Of a stretch of DNA of 64,000 bases, positions 60,152 through 64,000 are shown piece after piece. The stretch comes from Mesodorylaimus sp. YZB2_4 (Eukaryota > Nematoda > Enoplea > Dorylaimida > Dorylaimidae), in the NCBI GenBank assembly GCA_030248295.1, contig JASANH010001643.1, positions 682,001-746,000 of the forward strand, read 5' to 3'. Each line of letters begins with the position of its first letter. The first letter of the stretch is position 1. Position numbers and translations under genes: made by a program. The notes under the pieces were generated by a model. The model was not told where the DNA came from. It saw only the letters and a program-made list of their open reading frames with translations, and searched no databases.

Positions 60152-62573
60152 TCACCGTAATACTATGCGCATATCATACTTGGTCAACAGTTCAGAAGGG
60201 AGACATTCACGCACAAGCAGTTGTAGATCTCGAGCTGCTTCCCTCGTCATTGAGTAGTCGATGGCTTGCCATACGAATCGAAAGCATAAACTGATCCGTA
60301 TATCCTCGGAGTTTATGGGGTCTTGTTGGCGGCACGAGTACTCTGGCAGGGCGGTGATTCTCTTCACAAGACCTCTCGACATTGTTCGCACAGTGTCGAT
60401 GAAGATACTGGCTTGGAATGCCTGGCATATCCAGAAGGCGATGTCGTGGACGAAGTAGGGGCGTAACAGATGCAGGTGATCGGTGCTCGGTTCAGGTTTC
60501 AAGCGATCGATTGTTGAAGGCGAGGCTGAATCGATGGCCCGTTCGAATATTAGTGTTTCTGAATTTTCAATGTGAAATCGACGAGAGCTGTTTCTGAAAA
60601 GTAAACCACTGCAGATAAGACAAGTTTAATAATGTGGGGTGGGCTATGCTGATGATGAGTCTTGGTGCGACTTTCGGAGAGGCCTGGCTCGTTCTTGCAA
60701 GTTGAGTTAGGGTCGTACTGGCTGTCGCCCACAGTGAAATTCAGTCAATGCACATTCATACAGTAGACAGGTACGCATTTTTTAATTTTTAGGTCGGGGT
60801 CTGTGCCGCCCCAGTTCCCCACGGGACTTCCAACACGTTCTGCCAATAGCCGGCCAGCAGTCATGATATGACTCGCTGCAGCTTTTCTCTGTGTGTCTCC
60901 ACTACTGTAGGAGCACCTCTACACGAGACATCCTGCGCCAGCACTTCCTTCACGACTGGTGTTACAGAACCAGTTTCCTGATTCTCTACTCGTTCGGCGT
61001 CCGCCACTTGACCGCACGGGGTGAGTGGCCCAGAGACAGGTGTGCAAGGGCAGCGACGGACTTACTAAAGTGCCGTCCTCAGCCAGAATAGAACTGTGGT
61101 AAGGTCAGGGTTGCTGGCCCAAGCAACGCGGGACCAACGCCTTAACCAACTAAGCCACCGCGGCTCCCATAGGCACGCACTTGCCATCGCCTCGTGCCCA
61201 TCCGCCATGCCTCATGGGACCTACTGTACCACAAAAGGCTTTAGAAAGACGTACTGGAAGGTAGTGAAGCCCATGTCCTACAGTTATTGAGAGGCCTATG
61301 AAACCCCTCGGCAGGCCCAGGCCCGTCTTTACAATTTGATATGCCCTACTCCTTCCTGTGGTGTGGCCTATGATATTGTAAATGGTGGACATTAACATGG
61401 TGATTGAAGCTGTGTCAGCAAGACACAAAGCAGGAGACTCTAATTACTAATGGCACGACCCATCCAGAGCACACCGCTTACTTGTATCCTGCACATCGAT
61501 ATCCATACCCGAACCACTCGTCTGCGCGGAAGGGCTTCCGGTCAGCTAGTACAAATTGTCCGCTCGCTGCTAGGTACAGTGGCTGCCAACTGTCCATATC
61601 GTGGGCAGGAAGTGAAGTTGCGTCACTCAACTCACAATTAGTCACGCGCTCCAATCCGCTTTGGCCGCACGCAAGTGTCAGATAGAAACGTCCGCCCGCA
61701 CTCAAGACGGTGCTGCTTCTAAAAATAAGACTTGGAACTAGCTCAACTTTGAGTACAGGCAGAACACTTGCGCTGTAAACACTCCTAGGAGCAATTGTCG
61801 GCTTTTACGCAAGTTAGTTTTTCCACCAACGTGAGGAAAATTGAAAATTATGTGATCGAACTGTTGCACGTTGTCTTGCCCCACAAGTGCCTTCAGGCAG
61901 GTGGCGTCGACACCATAGAGTAGCTTGGTTCCTAAAAAGTCCGAAAAAGGATTTGAGGAGTGGATTCCTAGAACAGTAGAGAACTGTCTTGAAGGCTCGA
62001 GCAATGGGTAGCGATTCAGTCTATGCTGCGAGGCAAGGTCCACTCAGGTTCAATCCCCAGTGGCGGCTGTCAAGCCCCTCATCTTCTCTAACGAATAAAC
62101 AGTTATTTTAACAATTTTTTAAACTGGACTAGGGAGCGAAGTTCTTTCCAGCCACCTCACTCACCCCAGCATCGACTGATCTGACCTTGAGCCTGAATCC
62201 TGAGCCGACCTGACCAAATATAAGATCAGCACAGAAGGGATGTCAAACTGGCGCAATGGCCACCCAAAACTGTTCATCCTCAAAGGGACACAGGAGAACC
62301 AACCAGAGCCCGTCGGATCGGCAAAGATTTTAGGGGCCGACCCAACCCTCGGATCAGTCAATGCTGGCACTCACCTCGGCTTTCCAGCTCTTCCACATGC
62401 TTCTCACATTCCGAATATCGATCCAACAATTCCGCTTTCGTCTCTAGAACGCTCGCTATTACTTGAACATCCGATCCCACCTTCGCACAATTCAATCGTC
62501 GACAAAATGCGTCAGTGAATGAAAAATTGCCATCTCCCAGAATCAGAACAGTGCCACTCACGATTTCTTCCAT
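60152..62573 (-). CDS. FDXACB1: FDXACB1-like: BMT5-type methyltransferase fused to an FDX-ACB domain
   Basis: Four exons: 62375-62573, 61772-61931, 61482-61718, 60152-60593 (about 345 residues). The N-terminal half is the BMT5/DUF2431 Rossmann domain: GTVLILGDGNFSFTDAF, VIASVLETKAELLDRY, GVDATCLK, FDHIIFNFPHVGGKTNLRKS, then FYLTLACGQSG and DSWQPLYLA. In fungi the family methylates uridine-2634 of 25S rRNA. The C-terminal half is a ferredoxin-fold anticodon-binding domain as at the end of PheRS: RPYFVHDIAFWI, DTVRTMSRGLVKRITALPEY, SLCFRFVWQAIDYSMTREAA. The second intron is GC-AG. The ATG is 4 nt after TTATTCTAG. The protein is shorter than vertebrate FDXACB1 because the middle tRNA-synthetase-like portion is reduced. 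Confidence 0.92.
60785..61168 (-). repeat. tRNA-headed SINE, family A (minus orientation)
   Basis: On the minus strand the head is GCCGCGGTGGCTTAGTTGGT followed by TAAGGCGTTGGTCCCGCG. The body and tail are shared with 37321-37780: CTTTAGTAAGTCCGTCG, GCAGGATGTCTCGTGTAGAG, GTGGAGACACACAGAGA, GACTGCTGGCCGGCTATTGG. It ends in AAAAATTAAAAAAT at 60777-60790. It lies in the FDXACB1 intron 60594-61481, in the same orientation as the gene. Confidence 0.8.
62005..62085 (+). repeat. tRNA-derived fragment
   Basis: TGGGTAGCGATTCAGTCTAT followed at tRNA spacing by the B-box GGTTCAATCCCC. The stems are imperfect. It lies in FDXACB1 intron 61932-62374. Confidence 0.4.
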
Positions 62574-62927
62574 GCTCCTAGAATAAAAATCCAATTAATC
62601 GATAGTGTTGACTAAAACTCACAAAAAACTGCCATACACTTGGCTATGTCAGGCAATAAGACACCCAACAGACAAATCCATTTACTCTGGAGAAACAAAG
62701 CAAAACGATTCAATGACGCAAAACGAAAGGTCTAGCTCATAGCTTAGACCAACATCACACAGCAGCTCGAATACATGAATGAAATGTATGAAGTCTATGC
62801 AAGCCTCATTTCCATTGATCACTTAGAGTACATTCCCGCCCATTCTTCTGAAACAATGTAAGTTTAACAGATGCAAACGAAAGCACATTCCTCACCCACA
62901 AACCATAAGACCTAGAAGAAATTCCCT

Positions 62928-63996
62928 TTACAAAGACGTTCCTCCACTGGTCGGCATTGCAGAAGTCTCCTCTTCTTTGCGACCACTCTCATCGAACTCC
63001 ATTTGCTCTTCAGTCGCTTCCAGACTCGATGCCATTGACTCCTTCGCCGAATTCATTTGCTGCATTAACACACGACGAATCTGCATAAGTAAAAATCCGA
63101 GCAGATTTTTTCCTCGTCGTCCCATTTCTGGTAGAGTACTGATATGGTTGCTTTTAATTTCGATAGGTAACTCGAATTTCATTTTGTCATTTTTCTTGGC
63201 CCATTCTGTAAAATCTTTTTTGTCCATTTTTACAGCCCACAAATCGTCGTGCGGATTTGTTTGAACAAGTAAAGCTGTTCTCGTTGAGATCAATTTTCGA
63301 GCCATTTCGGTGCCGGGAGAGAATTTTTCAGCCAAAGCGTACTGAAAGTAAAATAGTTTAGTGAGATACTTGTTTCAAGATCTTAAACAAAAAAATTACC
63401 AGGACAACTGCGATTCCGTCTTTTCTGCGCCATTGCTCGATCCGTTTACGATCGATTCGGGCATCAAATAACATTCGGTGACTCATCATTTTAGCGGCAG
63501 TAGCGTCTTTAACGTTTTTCAATTGTAAGGCGTATCCATGACCGAGCAAACTGAACAACTTGACTGCCTCGTAGTAATGCTCCACGCTGAAGTATCGATT
63601 GCCTTCAATCAAGAATGGGTGCTCGTAGAAATTGGACAAGAAATGATCGCGACCAAAAAAACAAATGATATTTTCGGATTCCAAGGTAAATTCGATCGTT
63701 TTTTCCGGTGGCAAATTAGAAATTGCGGCAGCTGCTTCGCCAGCTCGTTGCCCACCACTGGATTTCTTATTTCGATTTGGTCGAATTCCTGGCTTCTTCC
63801 ATGAACCAGGCGGAATCAAAGGCGTCGAAGTGAGAAACTGTGATCTTGATAGACCTTGAACTCGAGGATTCGCCGGTGCTGAAGCAGCGAATTGCATCGA
63901 TACGTTCTTTCTCGTAGGACTAGCTTCGACTTTTGTATTTTCGAAACTGAGGTAGGCATTTATACCAGCCATAGAGTCATCGAAAAAATAAGCCAT
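62928..63996 (-). CDS. NADAR-domain protein (YbiA/RibX-like N-glycosidase)
   Basis: Two exons: 63400-63996 and 62928-63341 (about 336 residues). NADAR domains act on ADP-ribose-linked or riboflavin-intermediate N-glycosidic bonds; some remove ADP-ribose from guanine. Motifs: CFFGRDHFLSNFYEHPFLIE, YFSVEHYYEAVKLF with the His-Tyr pair, HRMLFDARIDRKRIEQW, ALLVQTNPHDDLWAV and NLLGFLLMQIRRVLM. About 85 disordered residues precede the domain and an acidic S/E tail follows. The start is ATG 63996, at the edge of the window, so an upstream exon is possible. FDXACB1 follows on the same strand, 354 bp downstream. Confidence 0.92.
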
Positions 63997-64000
63997 TGTA

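Noticed and set aside
61105-61168. Functional tRNA gene on the minus strand
   Set aside because: The 5' half is tRNA-like but no T-arm or acceptor closure follows; it is the head of a repeated SINE.

Overview
This is an animal nuclear genomic window. Every recognisable gene is split by spliceosomal introns, most of them 40-200 bp with T-rich acceptors ending TTTTAG or TTTCAG. The gene set is metazoan: SMG9, HECTD2, KCTD5, tetraspanins, TBC1D16, CLPTM1, METTL22, RPS2, a SKI/DACH-like protein, GLRX3, RRN3, FDXACB1 and a NADAR protein. Short introns, tight gene spacing, AG acceptors a few bases before several start codons, and a tau-tubulin-kinase-like CK1 resembling forms expanded in nematodes point to a small-genome ecdysozoan such as a nematode or tardigrade. 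The species cannot be settled from sequence alone.

Layout. 1-2.1 kb: no gene seen. 2.1-4.6 kb: SMG9 (+), converging on HECTD2 (-, 4.7-12.2 kb, 19 exons). 12.9-14.7 kb: tetraspanin A (-). 15.7-17.0 kb: KCTD2/5/17 (+). 18.9-21.5 kb: an unrecognised minus-strand gene whose exon frames do not all join. 22.3-24.1 kb: TTBK-like kinase (+), then a small two-exon gene. 25.5-29.9 kb: TBC1D16 (+). 30.6-32.7 kb: tetraspanin B (-). 33.2-34.3 kb: a transposon with perfect 9-bp target duplications. 34.5-36.5 kb: CLPTM1 (+). 36.8-41.7 kb: METTL22 (+), with one intron full of repeats. 41.9-43.1 kb: RPS2 (-). 44.0-47.2 kb: SKI/DACH-like gene (+). 47.5-52.9 kb: a roughly 1030-residue disordered protein with a possible ALMS-like C-terminus (-). 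53.8-55.9 kb: GLRX3 (+). 56.1-60.1 kb: RRN3 (+). 60.2-62.6 kb: FDXACB1 (-). 62.9-64.0 kb: NADAR protein (-).

Most genes are unrelated housekeeping functions: mRNA decay, ubiquitin ligation, rRNA transcription, translation, Fe-S trafficking, Rab GAP and membrane proteins. The window is therefore a gene-dense autosome-like region, not a functional cluster. Three same-strand pairs (CLPTM1-METTL22, GLRX3-RRN3, TTBK-small gene) have only 83-289 bp between stop and next start, and could be operon-like units if the organism trans-splices.

Introns and gaps carry at least two interspersed repeat families: a tRNA-headed SINE with a shared tail, and a GGGGAGAT-hairpin repeat. There are also two TIR elements, a 33-bp minisatellite split by one of them, several perfect hairpins and many G/C homopolymers. 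No CRISPR, phage or bacterial insertion was seen.
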